From NCBI RefSeq assembly GCF_020921035.1, contig NC_063156.1, positions 26,088,283 to 26,152,282 on the forward strand: 64,000 nt of DNA, in the 5' to 3' direction. A model generated the notes under the pieces. That model did not search any database. It had not been told where the DNA came from and saw only the letters and a program-made list of their open reading frames with translations. Below, one piece after another: positions 1 through 13,571 of the stretch; the stretch's first letter is position 1; each line of letters starts with the position of its first letter. Both the position numbers and the translations under genes were made by a program. This DNA comes from Rhodamnia argentea. Taxonomy: Eukaryota; Streptophyta; Magnoliopsida; Myrtales; Myrtaceae.

Positions 1-155
1 CCATATATCGCTCACATGTTAGAAAGTATTGGACATGACGCGAAGGCCCTCGTAGAGTGTCGGTGCTACATAGTGGAGGCAGGCACAACTCCCGTTCAGG
101 CTCGACCGGTTCAACTTGATTCCAACAAATAGTCGGTTCGAAATATAATTAAACC

Positions 156-161
156 GGCCCA
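156..161 (-). promoter_or_regulatory. Site II-like element upstream of UTP14
   Basis: GGCCCA, read as TGGGCC on the minus strand, lies 110 bases before the UTP14 start codon. TGGGCY 'site II' elements are typical of plant ribosomal protein and ribosome biogenesis promoters, which fits the gene. A six-base match alone is weak evidence. No TATA box is evident in 1-270, which otherwise holds only the proximal promoter and 5' leader. Confidence 0.35.
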
Positions 162-270
162 CTGGACCAGTGAATCTGTTTTCTGTAAGAGAGGCCAATT
201 CGCCGCCAATTCACACGCACACAGCGGAGCCGCTCTCCTTCCCTCTGGTCTGCCCTGAACCCTCTCCATC

Positions 271-3200
271 ATGGCGGAGAAGAAGAGCAAGAGCGGCGAC
301 TCGGGGAGGCCGAACAATAAGCGCAACCAGTCCATGTCTAAAACCCTACCTAAGGACAAGAACAACAATAAGAAGCTCAAGAACAAGAGGAAGAGGACCG
401 GACCTCGCTTGCCGAACGCACTGAGGAAGGAGGTTGAGCGGCTGAACCCTCTCCGGCCATCGGACAGCGAAGGAGAAGAGATTGATTCCGACGAGGCGGA
501 GTTTGGTAACGGCCGCGATGTGTACGAGTACGAGGAGGAGGCGCCTCCGGAAGAGTCCAGGAGGAACCGCAGGTTCGATCCGGTGGACAATTTGGAGTAC
601 GAGTTGCCTGATGAGTTCGAGGTGAGTGAAATTTGTTTGCTCTCTTTTTATTAGAAAGGAAGCGAATTGGCCATCAATGGGTTGATGCAGTTCCTGCTTA
701 GCTTTATTGGTCTTGGAGTCAACTTGTTTTCCTTGATTTGATTCGAACTGTTAGGATTTCTGTTAGTTTGGAAATGAATTGGCTGTTCCTTTTTCTTTTT
801 GTTAGTTTACAAGTAAATTTAGTTGGCAATGCTTGGACCTTTGATGAGTTTAGGTTTAACCTGAGGTTTTGGTTTGCTCTAGAATTTGATTTATTTAAGA
901 GCTGATGTTGAAACTGTTTCGTTAGGTGTTTTGATCATTGCTAAAGTAGGACTTTTCTCTTCAAACTTTTTACTCCTGCAGGATGAGATTGTTTCATCCG
1001 ACGATGAGGAGGATGTTGGCCGCAGTGATGATGCAAATCTGTCCGATGCTGAGGCTGAAGATGATGAAGGAAGGCACATCAGAATGTTGCAGGAGATTAC
1101 TGGAATGCCAAGCGAGACATTTCAGGGTAATGGCTTTCTGAAAGTTTAAACGAGCATGGCTGTGTGATTTGATGGTTACAATCATGGCATTCTCATGGCT
1201 TAGTTAATATGCTTGCATCTTGTATACTCTTCAGTGTTGGATCTTCATACTTATAAGTTTTGTGATGATGAAGCTGATGTGCAGTAAATGTTATTCTCAG
1301 GCAAGAAGAGGAAAAAGGGTGATCTTGTTGTGTCAGAGGCATATCCGGAGTCTGAGTTCAATCCTAGCCATAATGTGGGGGATGGTGATGGCCGCATTAC
1401 CATTCAAGATCTTCTTGACCCTCTTCATGGAAAAGCTGGTTACAGCAAGCTTAGAAAGAGGACATCTCAGATGGAAAGAAAACCTATGTCTATTCAAGCT
1501 CCACTTCCCAAGCCATATAGAGAGAAGTTAGAGAGGAAGGTCGCATACGAACAGTCAAAGAAAGACATAACAAAGTGGGAACCTTTGGTAAAGAGGAACA
1601 GGGAGGCACCCACTATATATTTTGATCAGGACTTAGACTTGGGGTTTTCAACTGTGGGGGCAATAGCTTCTGAATTTGAACCAAGAACTGAGTTTGAGAA
1701 AAAAATCGCTTCATTAGTTCATGACGACAAGGTTAAAGAAGCACACGAAAAAGATGGTGCCAGGCTTCTTGAACTAAACAAGGTATTGTCTTTATGGAGG
1801 TTCCTATTTCATCGTAATCTTGATTTTTAATTACTTCTGTCCCACAGTTTGAATTACTGTAGTCCTTCCGATGATACATGATTTTTCACTATATTTAGAA
1901 GTCCTGGACTTGTGTGTTTTCTTCCAGACTGACTGTTCGTTTAGCAAGTTGATGCTGTCAAGTGTCAATATGTAGTCTTCCGAAGGAGACTTCTTGGGCA
2001 GCTAATCCTAATTTTTAATGGACGTAGAAATCATTGGTAAATATTACTTTTCTCCCAAACTAAGCTCCCAAAGAAACCATCATCTGACTCAGGAGAAAGG
2101 GGTGATAAGCTGTGGAAAGTTTCTGTATGTTCACTAGTAAACAATTCAGTTGTTAAAAGTGTTGTGATGGTGCCGTTACCCTCACCTAGAACTGAATAGA
2201 TTGTTTCTATAACAGATTTATTTAGACGTAATTTTCCAGTCAGTAGGATGTCTGCGATTTGGTTCATGTTTGTGCTTTCATATACCAATCGTCATGCTTG
2301 TAGGTATGCAGTTGCAGGATATGATAAACTCTCTATGCTTTGCAAAGTCTTTTACTTCTGAGAATTTACTTTATTAGGTGCTTTCAAGTAGTGATTTAAA
2401 GGCTATTGCAAAAAAAAAAAAAAAAAATCTACGCTTTTTGAAGGGGAAGTTTGTATATCATAAACATTGCATTGAATTGTAATTCTCTCTCCCAAAATTT
2501 TCCAGACATCAATTGAAGATGAAAAGGAACGAAGGGATCGTATCGCCAAAATGCGCAGCCTTCTTTTTCGCCATGAGATAAAGCAAAAGCATATAAAGAA
2601 GATTAAATCGAAAACTTATCATCGATTAATGAAGAAGGATAGAGCAAAAGCTACCTCTGCACAAATTGAAATGGATCCAGAAGCTGCTAAAGAGCAGGCA
2701 ATGAAGCAAGAGTTCAAACGGGCAGAGGTAATTTAATCACAAAACATGCAGAAAGAGATTTTTCCAAGTAAACTACAGAACTATCTGACTTATTTGAGCT
2801 GCGACATCTGCTCATTTGATACAGGAGCGTATGACTTTAAAGCACAAAAACAGCTCAAAGTGGGCAAAGCGCATTTTGCAGCGTGGTTTGACTACCCAAG
2901 ATGAGGGTACTCGTGCAGCAATTTCAGAACAGCTTCACCAACATGCCCTGTTAACCAGGAAAATGAACTCCATGAAGGACGGTAGCAGTAGTGAGGAGAG
3001 TAGTGATGAGTATGATGATGAAAATTCTGTCGGCTCAGACCAAGATAAAGAAAATTTGTTGGCCAAAGCAAAGGAGAAGACACTCAAAGTATTCGAGGAA
3101 GATGATGAAGTTCCCAACACTGGAGTCCTTTCTTTACCTTTTATGGTAATACCTATAATTCAATCTTTTTTCCATTTGACGAATAAGGAGCATGAATCTT

Positions 3201-5336
3201 TTCAGTTGCATGCAGAGAAGAGAAATCTAATAAACAAGTTGGTTTTTTCTCTGTCTTGAAGTGTGCATTTATTATTAGCTTTTTATGCTAATACAACATG
3301 CTGGGAGGAGTCTGGTGCCCCTTTACATTATGGTTCCATGGTTTCAATGTTCATATAGTGTTTCCCCAAATATCCAACAGTGAGGCCCTTTGCATGTATT
3401 GTTCTTGAGAGGAGTCTGATGCTCTTGAATCATCTTCGTTGTCCTAGGCACGTGGACTGAAGAAAAAAAGAGATGCAGCCGTAGAAGAAGCTAGACTTGC
3501 TCTTCAAGAGTATGAATCATCATCAAAGCAGATGGAGGATTCGCAGGGAATAGAAGATACTAAAGAAAATTCTATGAAAGGTAGAATGGTATTCGGTGCA
3601 GTTCAGCTGCAGGCCCCAGGAGCAAACAATGTTAGTAAATCAGAAAAAACTTATGATGATAGTGATGGCGAAGATGACATGGAAACCAGAGAAAACATTG
3701 ATGGCGGGAGCCACTCCGGGAATGACATGCAGAATCAAGTTCAAAATGGTTCTACCGTCCTTCACCCTGACTCCGAGACACATGATTATTCTGTCTTCAA
3801 GGTGGATTTGAACTTCTTTTTTTCTGCCTAAAGTTGCCTCTTTTCTGTACATCTGATGTCCTCTACAAATTTATCTTTTCAGAGCTTTGATGATATTGTA
3901 AAGAACCCTGGTGCCAAGACAACATATGAAGTTGCTATATTTGCATCAGATGGATGGAGAAAGGTTATGTAGTAGTTGAATAATTTTCATTGAGCTATTC
4001 TTTGGGGCGGACTAAATTTCATGCTAACTCTTTCTGCATGATATGTGCAGATGAAAGGCAGCAATAAAGAGACTGCTATGAAAAAGAAGCAAGATTTATT
4101 GGAACCTGCTTCGCAGAAGAAAGATTTGGAGGTTTGTGGAAGGGCCCTTACCCGTTTCTCTACCTGCTCTCTCTCTTTCTCTCTCACAAGAATAATGAAT
4201 GAGCTTATGTAACTCTCCGTGCAGGAAGCGAGTGGAGATAGTGATACTGAGAGTGAAGGACAGATGGTAGATGGAATATTATCTTCTGGCCCTACACAAT
4301 CGTATGAACTTCCTTCACAAGCGGACCTTATTCGCCATGCTTTTGCTGGGGATGATGTGGAAGAAGATTTTGACAAACATAAAATGGAGATTCTGAACGA
4401 GGAAAATCCTGAACCCGAGAAACCCATTGTACTTCCGGGTTGGGGCCAGTGGACCCATATCCAGCAAAAAAAAGGGTTGCCTTCTTGGATGTTGAGAGAA
4501 CATGAAAATGCCAAGAAGACGAGGCAAGATGCCCTTAAGAAGAGAAAGGATGCACATCTCAAGAATGTTATTATATCTGAAAAAGTGGATAAAAAGGTTA
4601 GTTTCTTTAGCGTTTACCTTGTACTCATTTGTTTACTTCCATATCAATTTCTTGTTTGCTATTATAGTCAGCAAGCAGCAGCAGAATATGTGGCATAGAA
4701 TCTAATGGATGTAATTTTAGTGTAATTATCTGGTTTTGAAATTCATGTGTGCTTCTTGTCAGACTCATTTACCTGGATGTTTCTATGCTTGTTTGGCAGG
4801 CTGAGAAGCTACACACAAAATCATTGCCTTTTCCTTTCACCTCTAAGGACGTTTTTGAACAGAGTATTCGCATGCCCATTGGCCCTGAATTTAACCCAGC
4901 AACAGCAATTGGAGCTCTTAATCGCCCTGAGGTATGTGTCTAGCTACACCTCCATACAGTATATTTTCTTCAGAGAACCTTCCTCTCTTTAAGCGAGCAG
5001 TCTAGTTTTAACTGAATTGAAAAGGACCGAATTCGATTCGTAGTGTCACAGAAAGGTTGTCGTGCTCATTAGCAGAATGTACTGGTTTCTCTTTATTTCT
5101 CATTGTGAACATGCGCATGTAATAGGGCATGTGCTTGTTTCTTTCCCTCTCACTCACTCAGCTGTTCACTGCTTTTGCAGGTGGTGAAGAAATCAGGGAC
5201 AATCATAAAGCCCATCAAGTTTGAGGAGGTGAATCCTCATGAAAAAGCAGAGTATGGGAATGAACAGAAGCATTTGAGCAAGAAGAAGGAAGTTGGCAAG
5301 AGTAGTAAAAAGAACAGAGCCAAGGCTAAGAACTGA
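271..5336 (+). CDS. UTP14: UTP14-like U3 snoRNA-associated protein (SSU processome)
   Basis: Nucleolar component of the small-subunit processome, needed for early 18S pre-rRNA cleavages; the yeast homologue activates the helicase Dhr1. I place 11 exons: 271-621, 982-1126, 1301-1782, 2506-2727, 2825-3145, 3448-3801, 3883-3963, 4051-4131, 4225-4596, 4800-4931, 5181-5336. All have GT..AG junctions and consistent phase, and they sum to 898 aa, close to plant UTP14 proteins. The N-terminus is Lys/Arg-rich, as in nucleolar proteins, and is followed by acidic serine stretches. The family hallmark PGWGQW falls at residues 750-755, followed by a basic Lys-rich segment. The C-terminus ends in lysine-rich repeats. 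The start is the first ATG in the only long frame. The intron 7 donor (GTTATG) is weak. GCP4 follows on the same strand after 1.2 kb. Family assignment is firm; individual exon edges are predictions. Confidence 0.9.
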
Positions 5337-6572
5337 TGAGAAATGCTGTTTAGTTTCTTCCTTTATGATTTATTGATCCGCCCATATGTGATGTATTTCC
5401 AGTTTTGAGAGCAGGATAGGCTCAACGAAGCCTTTCCCGAGGGAAAGCTAAGTTCAGTTTTCCACAGAAGCGATAGTGAATTTTTTTTTTCCCAATAGCC
5501 ATTGGGCATCCTTGTTTGTTCTGTATCTTACGATAATCTTACGTGGGCAAGACGGCGGGCATCTTTTAAATTCTGTACTTCTATTTCGTTGGCATTATAT
5601 TCTGAAAGCGTTCCCCGTTAAATCCTTTCGTCCTCTTGAGCAGCGATTGCAAGGTACGGATGACGTTCATTTCTAAACAATTTTTATCAAACTAAACGAG
5701 AAATGAAATTAGGAGCAGAAAAAGGAAGTAGGAGCACATTGCAGGGTTAGGAGGTAGGCGATCGCGACGGTGTTTGCTGCTCTTGCGGAGCCCTTTCCTT
5801 GCTCTCTCCTCCTGATCCGTTGTTCTTCCTTCTCCACTCTTTGCTTATGTACATCTCATAGTGGTCGTGGTTCTCGGGTGTTTCATATCCAAAGGCGATC
5901 AATTTGCCGTCGTTGCTATACTCTCACAAAGGCACGGCGAGCGCCTCTTTGCGATCGGAGTGGCCACAATAACAAGTTGGTTGTCGACTAGTTTGGTGGA
6001 GGCTTTTTCCTTTCACTTTTCTTTTAGGGAAAAATTATGATAACTTCACATTTCGTGCTCACATTAGCTTATCCCTCGAGTTGCGGCGGTCTTCAATTAA
6101 CATCTCAACTTGCATGTTATTTCTAAATGCAAATTGTAGATTTTCAAAATTGAGGAAGCAAGTTGATAGTGGAACGAAAACGAGGATGGTTTTTTAGAAT
6201 TTTTACAAAGTCTTTTTCACAGTTGATTATCTAATAAAAAGAGAAAATAAGAAGGCAATGAGATGGACGGGAGAGAACTTAAAAATCAAGTGAGCAGGCA
6301 ATTTTTCATTTTTCCCTCGCCCTACTCTTGGGTTGGGCTTTCATGAATTCAAAAAACTGGTCCTCTCCTCCTCCTCCTTCCGTCATTTCCTCTCTCTCTA
6401 AACACACTCTCTCTCTAAAAGTCTCTCGGATCGAAGCCATGAGAAGGAGATCCCACGCTACGTGTTTCTGCAATTCTCTCTCGTCAAGCACTCATCAGGC
6501 TATCGCTTCCCTCCGTTGACACTCGCAGTTTCGCGCCGATCGTCACTGAAGAAAAAGAGGCGCGAGTAAAAG
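5337..6572. other. Intergenic region UTP14-GCP4
   Basis: This holds the 3' UTR of UTP14 and the promoter and leader of GCP4. A pyrimidine-rich leader (CT runs, about 6360-6430) precedes the GCP4 start, as is common in plant 5' UTRs. The short open frames here have no recognisable homology and no codon-like structure. I see nothing else. Confidence 0.6.
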
Positions 6573-9500
6573 ATGTTGCACGAGCTCCTACTCGCGCTTC
6601 TCGGCTACACCGGAGATCTCATTGTCGACGAGCGAGAGCACCGACAGTCTCTCGGGCTCCCTCTCTCTCCCGATGCTCCCATTTCCGATGAGCGCGCTTT
6701 CAAGCTCGCGCCTGATGTCTCCTTCATCGAGCCTAGCGAGAGGTACTTTGATCCTGCCGTCCTTTTTGCTGATTTTTCGCTTTGAAAGCGCGGGACTGTG
6801 TTAGGGCAGGCTACTTCTGAACGCGAACCTCGCGATGTCTGTTGTGCTCCGTCTTTTAGGGTACTTGTCTCGGTTTCTATGTGATCGCGTGTTGATTTCG
6901 CGATAATGAGTTTCTATGTTATCGTGCGTTGATTTCGCGGTAATGAGATGCCAGTTCCTGCTGATGTCGAGCATGGAAAATTTAGGAAATGCTATGGTTT
7001 AGTGTGACTCGGTGAACAAATTTTTCTGTTCAATGGTTATAAGTGAAAGGAATGTGGTTGCGACTGGAGATTTTAGATTATGTCTCAAGCTGAGAAGAGA
7101 AGGTCGCGTTGATGTAGTTGGAAGGGGAACTTGTGTGATTCTAAAATGCTGCTTACATACCTTATCTACGTCATGCGTGTCTGTACTGATTTACTTAATT
7201 GAGTTTTGATGTTCATCAGTCCTCGCTAAGAACTGTTATGTCGGTCTTGGCGGCAAAAATTCTGATGTTGCAGGGATCTCATCGAGAGGCTCATCACATT
7301 AGGATTCTATTATCGAGAGTTGGATAGGTTTGCCACAAAATCTCGAAATTTAAGTTGGATAAGGTCTCCAAACTTGTCTCCCTTGGAGAGAATTTCTGAG
7401 TTGTCAAAGAAGAAAGAAGAAAAACCAAGCGTTTACCGTAGGGCCATTGCTAATGGCATTGTTGAGATACTGTCAGTCTACAGGTCTGCTGTTCTCCACA
7501 TTGAGCAGAAGTTGTTGTCAGAATCTTTGCCCATTTTGGCCACTGTCACTCAAGGCCTTAACAAGGTTTCATTGCTTCCTTTGCTTTTTGTCCTTGATAT
7601 TAGTTTGTGTGATGCTTGAATTAACAATAGAACTCTTCCTCTTTTTTTGTTTAACGTTTTCTGTATGATGGCCTCTTTTCTCAGTTTTATGTGCTCTTGC
7701 CACCCCTATATGAGCTCATACTTGAGATTGAACGGAATGATATTCGTGGAGGACAACTTCTTAACCTTTTACATAAGCGATGCCACTGTGGGGTACCTGA
7801 ACTGCAGACATGCATTCAGAGGTACGTTTTCTGATGACTATGTATGCATGATTTCTACTTGATGCGTTTTTTGGTTGCATTTCTGCAGACATGCATTCAC
7901 CATCCTGTCCATTGGCCTTGTCCGCCTTTAATGAACCAAAGCTAATGTTGACCTAAAAAGAAACTAAAGCTATGGGTGCCTTTCTTTTTTTAAAATGTTA
8001 CAGGCTTCTGTGGCACGGGCACCAAGTCATGTACAACCAACTTGCATCTTGGATGGTCTATGGCATCCTTCAGGACCAGTATGGAGAATTTTTCATTAGA
8101 AGGTACATACATATACTGACTATTAACTGAGATGCTTGGAAATGAACTTCTTTAGGCAGCCACCATATGTTAAAGTTCATGGAAAACAATGCTGGCTCAG
8201 ATGGCCAATGGTTAAAGTGGATTTTTTTTTTTTACAGTATCAAATTTTGCTGCCATTTTGTTTTGCCTAACTGACCTATCAAAACGGAATGGTGATGTTT
8301 CGTATTATCATCACAATTTAACCATGTTTTGTGAGCATACTTGCTAAGGGAATATGATGTTGGCACCTTAAACGTGACTTATGGAAGTATGACATAAATG
8401 CGCTCAGATATCCCTCATGATGTGGAGCTTGTCTCTCATGGAATCCTACTTTATTTTTTGTTTTTATATTGAATCACAGGCAGGAAGAGAGGGATGTAGA
8501 TCATGGCTCAAGCAATGCAGATCTATCCAGAAGATTGTCTCGTTTATCAACTGATGATACTTCTTTGACAGATTGGCACCTGGGATTTCATATTTTTTTG
8601 GTATAACTTGATGATATATTAAATGTTTGTATTAGTTGTTGTGGTTTTTGTTTGTTTCCTCAGTCTGGTCAATGTAAGTTTTTGATTTTCTTGAACATCC
8701 CTATCCCTTGGTGTTCATCAATGAATTTTATATTCAAAAAGAGAAAAAAGAACATAAATCAATATGGCTTTCTTTACTGAAGTGAGTCCCGCAAACTTGG
8801 ATTGTTTTTTGGCAGATTGTTGTTGCTTTGAAGTTTGATATTTTCGTATAGTAGTACCATGATTCAATTTATTTGTCCTTTTAATTTCAAGTATAATCAA
8901 TATTGTTTACTATACTGGAGACTGTTTCTCTCATTTATGCTTGTTCAAATTTTCTTTCCTTAGAGCCTTTCAAGTCATCTTGTGATTCTCTTACTTTTGC
9001 TGTAATGTGACATAAGTTTTATCATTCCCACTTTTGGAATGTTCTGGCTCTGTTTCCTTTAATTTCTTTTATGTTATTTTGTAGGATATGCTTCCTGAGT
9101 ATATCCATATGCGTGTCGCAGAATCAGTGTTATTTGCTGGTAAAGCAATCAGGGTTCTTCGCAATCCGAGTACTTCCTTTCGGTTTGACGATGCTGCTAG
9201 TCATCAACAAATGCAAAGAGGCCCTCAAAAAATTCAAGGGTTTGTTGGACGATTTCCCTTCCTGAAGGAGCCCCTTGTGGACTCAAAGCTCAGTGCAGAG
9301 GACTTATTTCCACAGTCTGAGGCTGATAAGATTGAAGCAATGCTTAGAGACCTAAAGGTCTGTACTGCCTATATTCTTTGTTGCCAAGACTAAATAACAG
9401 CATTGGACTCCATGTTCTCTTGATACGACTATAGTATCTGGGCTTCCCCTACGCTACTTTGAACTTGGATGATGTCTGTAGGAGTCATACGAGTTTCACA

Positions 9501-12500
9501 AGAGATCATTTGAATGTGCCATTGACTCCATTCGAGCAATTGCTGCCAGTCATCTTTGGCAGGTGATGGATGCTTATTTCTTTGCTCTGTATTATTTTCA
9601 AATTTCATTACTCATTCTTCTTTTTCTTCAGCTCGTGGTCGTTCGTGCTGACTTAAACGGCCATCTGAAGGCTTTGAAAGACTATTTTCTTTTAGCAAAG
9701 GGAGATTTCTTCCAGGTATGGAATAGGGTAACTATATATTTGCGGATATTTGCTCAGATGTTGAATTCAATCCATATGTTTGCTGTGTGGAGTCCTTTGC
9801 AGTTAAGTTAAACTTGTAGTTATACTTTTCTTACACTGCATGGAGTCCTTTGGCCGTTGAGTTGTTTGACTAAGTGGCTGATAATTTTTTTCCAGTGTTT
9901 TCTTGAGGAAAGTCGGCAACTGATGCGCTTGCCACCGCGTCAGTCAACTGCTGAAGCTGATCTTATGGTCCCCTTCCAGCTGGTAAGCTGTAGCTTTCGC
10001 ATATTCTGAATTTATGTCATTTTGCAATAGAATTTTGAGGCATGGCAGTTTGTTTGTCTCCTGTTTCCCCCTTCAGGCTGCGCTAAAGACGATCAGTGAG
10101 GAAGACAAGTACTACTCTAGAGTGACCTTGCGGTTAGTGCTTATGTTGACTTTCTGCAGGGTTACGTTTGAGACTGAATCTGTAAACTTACATTTACAGC
10201 ATGTTGCCAATGACAAACTTAATTTGGAAATGTGTTAGGTTGTCTTCGTTTGGGATTCCAGTCAAATCTTCCCAGGTAGATTTAATAAAGGGTAAACTTA
10301 ATGCTGCTCCTCCAAATGTGTCCTCAGAGATGTCCCTCGATGGATGGGATGGTATTTACCTTGATTATTCTGTTGATTGGCCCCTCGAATTGTTCTTTAC
10401 TCAAGAAGTTCTCTCTAAGTAAGATTCCTTTCCAGCAGTTCTTTATGTTGATTTACTGGGAGAAGGGCACTCTGAACAAGAGTCCTTTTTGTAAAGTAAT
10501 TAGCGTGCTAAACAAGTGAGAATTTTCCAGGTACTGCAAGGTCTTCCAGTATTTGCTACGGCTAAAACGAACACAAATGGAGTTGGATAAATCATGGGCA
10601 TCTATGATGCATCAAGATCACGTAGAATTTTCCAAACATGTTAATGATGGTGTAAACAGCTCGATGCCTCAAAAACGACGTCAATACCTCAAACCTGCCT
10701 GGCGGGTTAGAGAGCACATGGCATTCTTGATCAGGAATCTTCAGTTTTATATCCAGGTTTGTAAGTTTACTACAAGATTCTATTGGAAGAAGAGCTGCAT
10801 GGAGCGCTGTGTCCACTAAAAGAAAGATGGAAGAAAACAGGGAGGGAAATCATGAAAAGATAGGGCAACTTAAGTAAGGGAGAAGAAAAAACAATGGGGA
10901 AGTTTTTTAAAAAGTTGGGCTATTAAAGGTCTAAAGCATGGATTAGAACTATTTTTGAATTGCACTCAGCAATCAGTATAAACTTCGGAAGGCTAGAGTA
11001 TAGACTTTAAAGCAACCTCCGTAATTTCATCCGGACATGTGTATCCTTACCATATCTTTTTGTACTGTAGAAGTCAACTGATCTTTTTACTTGTCTTCGT
11101 CTGTAAACTATGCTACTCTTAGTGCATGAATCTCCCTGCAGGTGGACGTGATAGAATCTCAGTGGAATGTCTTACAAGCACGAATCCAAAATTCTAATGA
11201 CTTCACTGAACTTGTAGGATACCATCAAGAGTAAGTAAAATATTTTTTTTTGGCTTATGATTTATTAATTGCTTAAAGAAAATACATAAAACATGAGGTG
11301 AGTGATTTCGGATTATTCTAGTATTAATAGCATAATGGTAGCACCAATAACATCGGCAACTATATGGAAAACTGTGATAGATATCCTTTAAAAAATTATA
11401 GGTTGTTTCAGTGCAAAAGTGAACAAAATTTTATCTCCAGGGTGCACCATCTGGTTCGTGATTATAGCAATATAGCATCTTCAAAGTCAAGTCACGAAAA
11501 GATAAATGAAATTACCTGTTATATTGATATATAAACTTGCATAACGAGTGTGGAGAAATGCAATATCCAACATCCTCCCCCTTTCCTGGGAGCCAATTTT
11601 GTAGATGAATTATAGAGATTGCCGCGGAAGAATATGATGGTATGGCGGCGGTGTCCTTTCTTGGGATCTTTTATTGATGGCGGAGATTATATTATGAGGG
11701 CCACCACGATAAAACTATTTCACCACAGGATACACTATTTCACTAGTGATCTGCTGTTCAAAATGCATATTGCGGTTATATGTTCTCTCACATGATATAT
11801 CCTTCATCTCGTTATTTTGTAGTAGAAAATGTACTTAAACATAAGAATATCTGTTTTGACATGCTACTTAGTGTGTTGGCTATGTTTTAAGCATAATGAA
11901 TTATCTATCAAATCTCAAATAATCATGTCTTTTTGGTACCGCATGCTCAAAAGAATCTTTCCTCTATCCTACCACATTTTGGTAGGGGAAGTTTCTCGTC
12001 CCCTTTGTTGTTCCACATACTGAAGCTTACTACGCTCATGTACTGAAATGTTCTGGGGATCATGTTTTGCTGTTGTATGACCAGTTTCTATTATGGGGTA
12101 TGCATGTGATTAAGGAGGCTTCATTTTTTTACTAGTCTTGTTAGATGCTGTCCTGTATGACTGTACAATCTAAGAAAAGCCAAAAAAGAGCAAACTCATT
12201 TTAAAGTGAAGTAAACTCTCTCTCTGACATTGAATATAAGCGGGCTCCATTCTGATTGTGGAATACCATGGGGTTAATTCTTTTTGCAACTCATCTCATG
12301 CGACTGCCTTTCTTGTGAAGTTGGTGGGATGATTGCTGTGGGATAACTATTTCTCCGAGCATCATTGCAATCATTGGACTTTCACAGCTAATCTTTTCTT
12401 GATGCATTCCTTTCGGAGTAGCTTGGATTAGGTTCATTTGATTCATTCCATACAATTCCCTCTCTGCTTAGTTCAAGTTTCTAGTTGGACAATTATGGTT

Positions 12501-13571
12501 CCTAACCATCAAGGTTGCACTTCAGACATTCTTGTCTTTGCGCACTTCCTTTTCAGAGGGCACTGCCTTAGACCTTAGTTCTCATGTTTTGTAGTGGATC
12601 ATTGTTGCTCTGATTGTTTATGCTTGCATCACAAGGCTTACATCTCTGTTCCATGATTTGCAGGTACTTATCAGCCTTGATTTCTCAGTCTTTCTTAGAT
12701 ATTGGTTCAGTGTCAAGGATACTGGATAGCATAATGAAGCTTTGCCTCCAGTTTTGCTGGACCATCGAGAATCAGGATGGTTTTACAAATACAGCCGAAC
12801 AAATTACTGAGGTATTTTATGACATCATTTCCATTTGTTCGGTTTATGTTTGTCCATGATCTAGCTGACTGACTTACAACCTCACCATTGAGTGACAAAA
12901 TGGTCAATCTCCATCATTAACTGCTCTGTCGAAGATCTGTTTCATGCATCAAGAATCGTTACTTGTTAAAGTCAACATGTATTGTAACAGAATCAGATCG
13001 GCGCCTTGATATGACTTTATTCCCATCTTAGCAGAGGAGAGTGAACGTTAATGGCGTCAATATTAGAAGTAACACATCAATGAAAAAATTACTGCGTCTT
13101 GAGGCTAGGCTAGCATTCTGTTGTCATTCCCTTTGTCATGACGTGTAAAAGTTCTAGCCTTGCAATGCTTTCATGTGGACTAGCTGTGCAACATGTATCG
13201 GCCGATATACCCTTATGATAAGCATCGAAAATATTGCCGTGGCAGGACTCTTGACGAACTCATCCTCTATTATAACCTCACCTCTTTTATGGGTTCCAGG
13301 AATTCAACAAGAAATCCAACTCCTTGTATACTATATTGCGTAGCAGTAGGCTTGCCGGAAGTCAACGGGCTCCATTTCTCAGGCGTTTTCTTTTGCGGCT
13401 CAATTTCAATTCCTTCTTCGAGGTAATATTTTAATGCGAAACACCAACAGTTTTGGTCCTAGGATGTTCACAGGAGCTTTAACTACTTACCTTCATTGAC
13501 AGGCGACTGCAAAAGGTGTGCTGAATATAGTCAGATCCCATCCTGCCCTTCCTGTTCTGAACCAACCGTAG
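6573..13571 (+). CDS. GCP4: Gamma-tubulin complex component 4 (GCP4)
   Basis: Subunit of the gamma-tubulin ring complex that nucleates microtubules. In plants it acts at dispersed cortical sites and in the spindle and phragmoplast. I place 16 exons: 6573-6742, 7274-7565, 7685-7821, 8004-8102, 8480-8600, 9085-9357, 9482-9562, 9632-9715, 9896-9982, 10077-10132, 10239-10418, 10531-10756, 11142-11230, 12664-12811, 13300-13422, 13503-13571. They total 744 aa, essentially the Arabidopsis length. The N-terminus (MLHELLLALLGYTGD) matches GCP4. The Spc97/Spc98 (GRIP1 and GRIP2) regions span most of the protein, and the C-terminus ends ALPVLNQP. Phase is continuous throughout. The longest intron (11231-12663, 1.4 kb) shows no gene. 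GCP4 is convergent with MHX. Confidence 0.93.

Noticed and set aside
111-590. 159-codon minus-strand open frame
   Set aside because: It is the shadow of UTP14 exon 1; Ser/Leu richness mirrors the Lys/Glu codons on the other strand.
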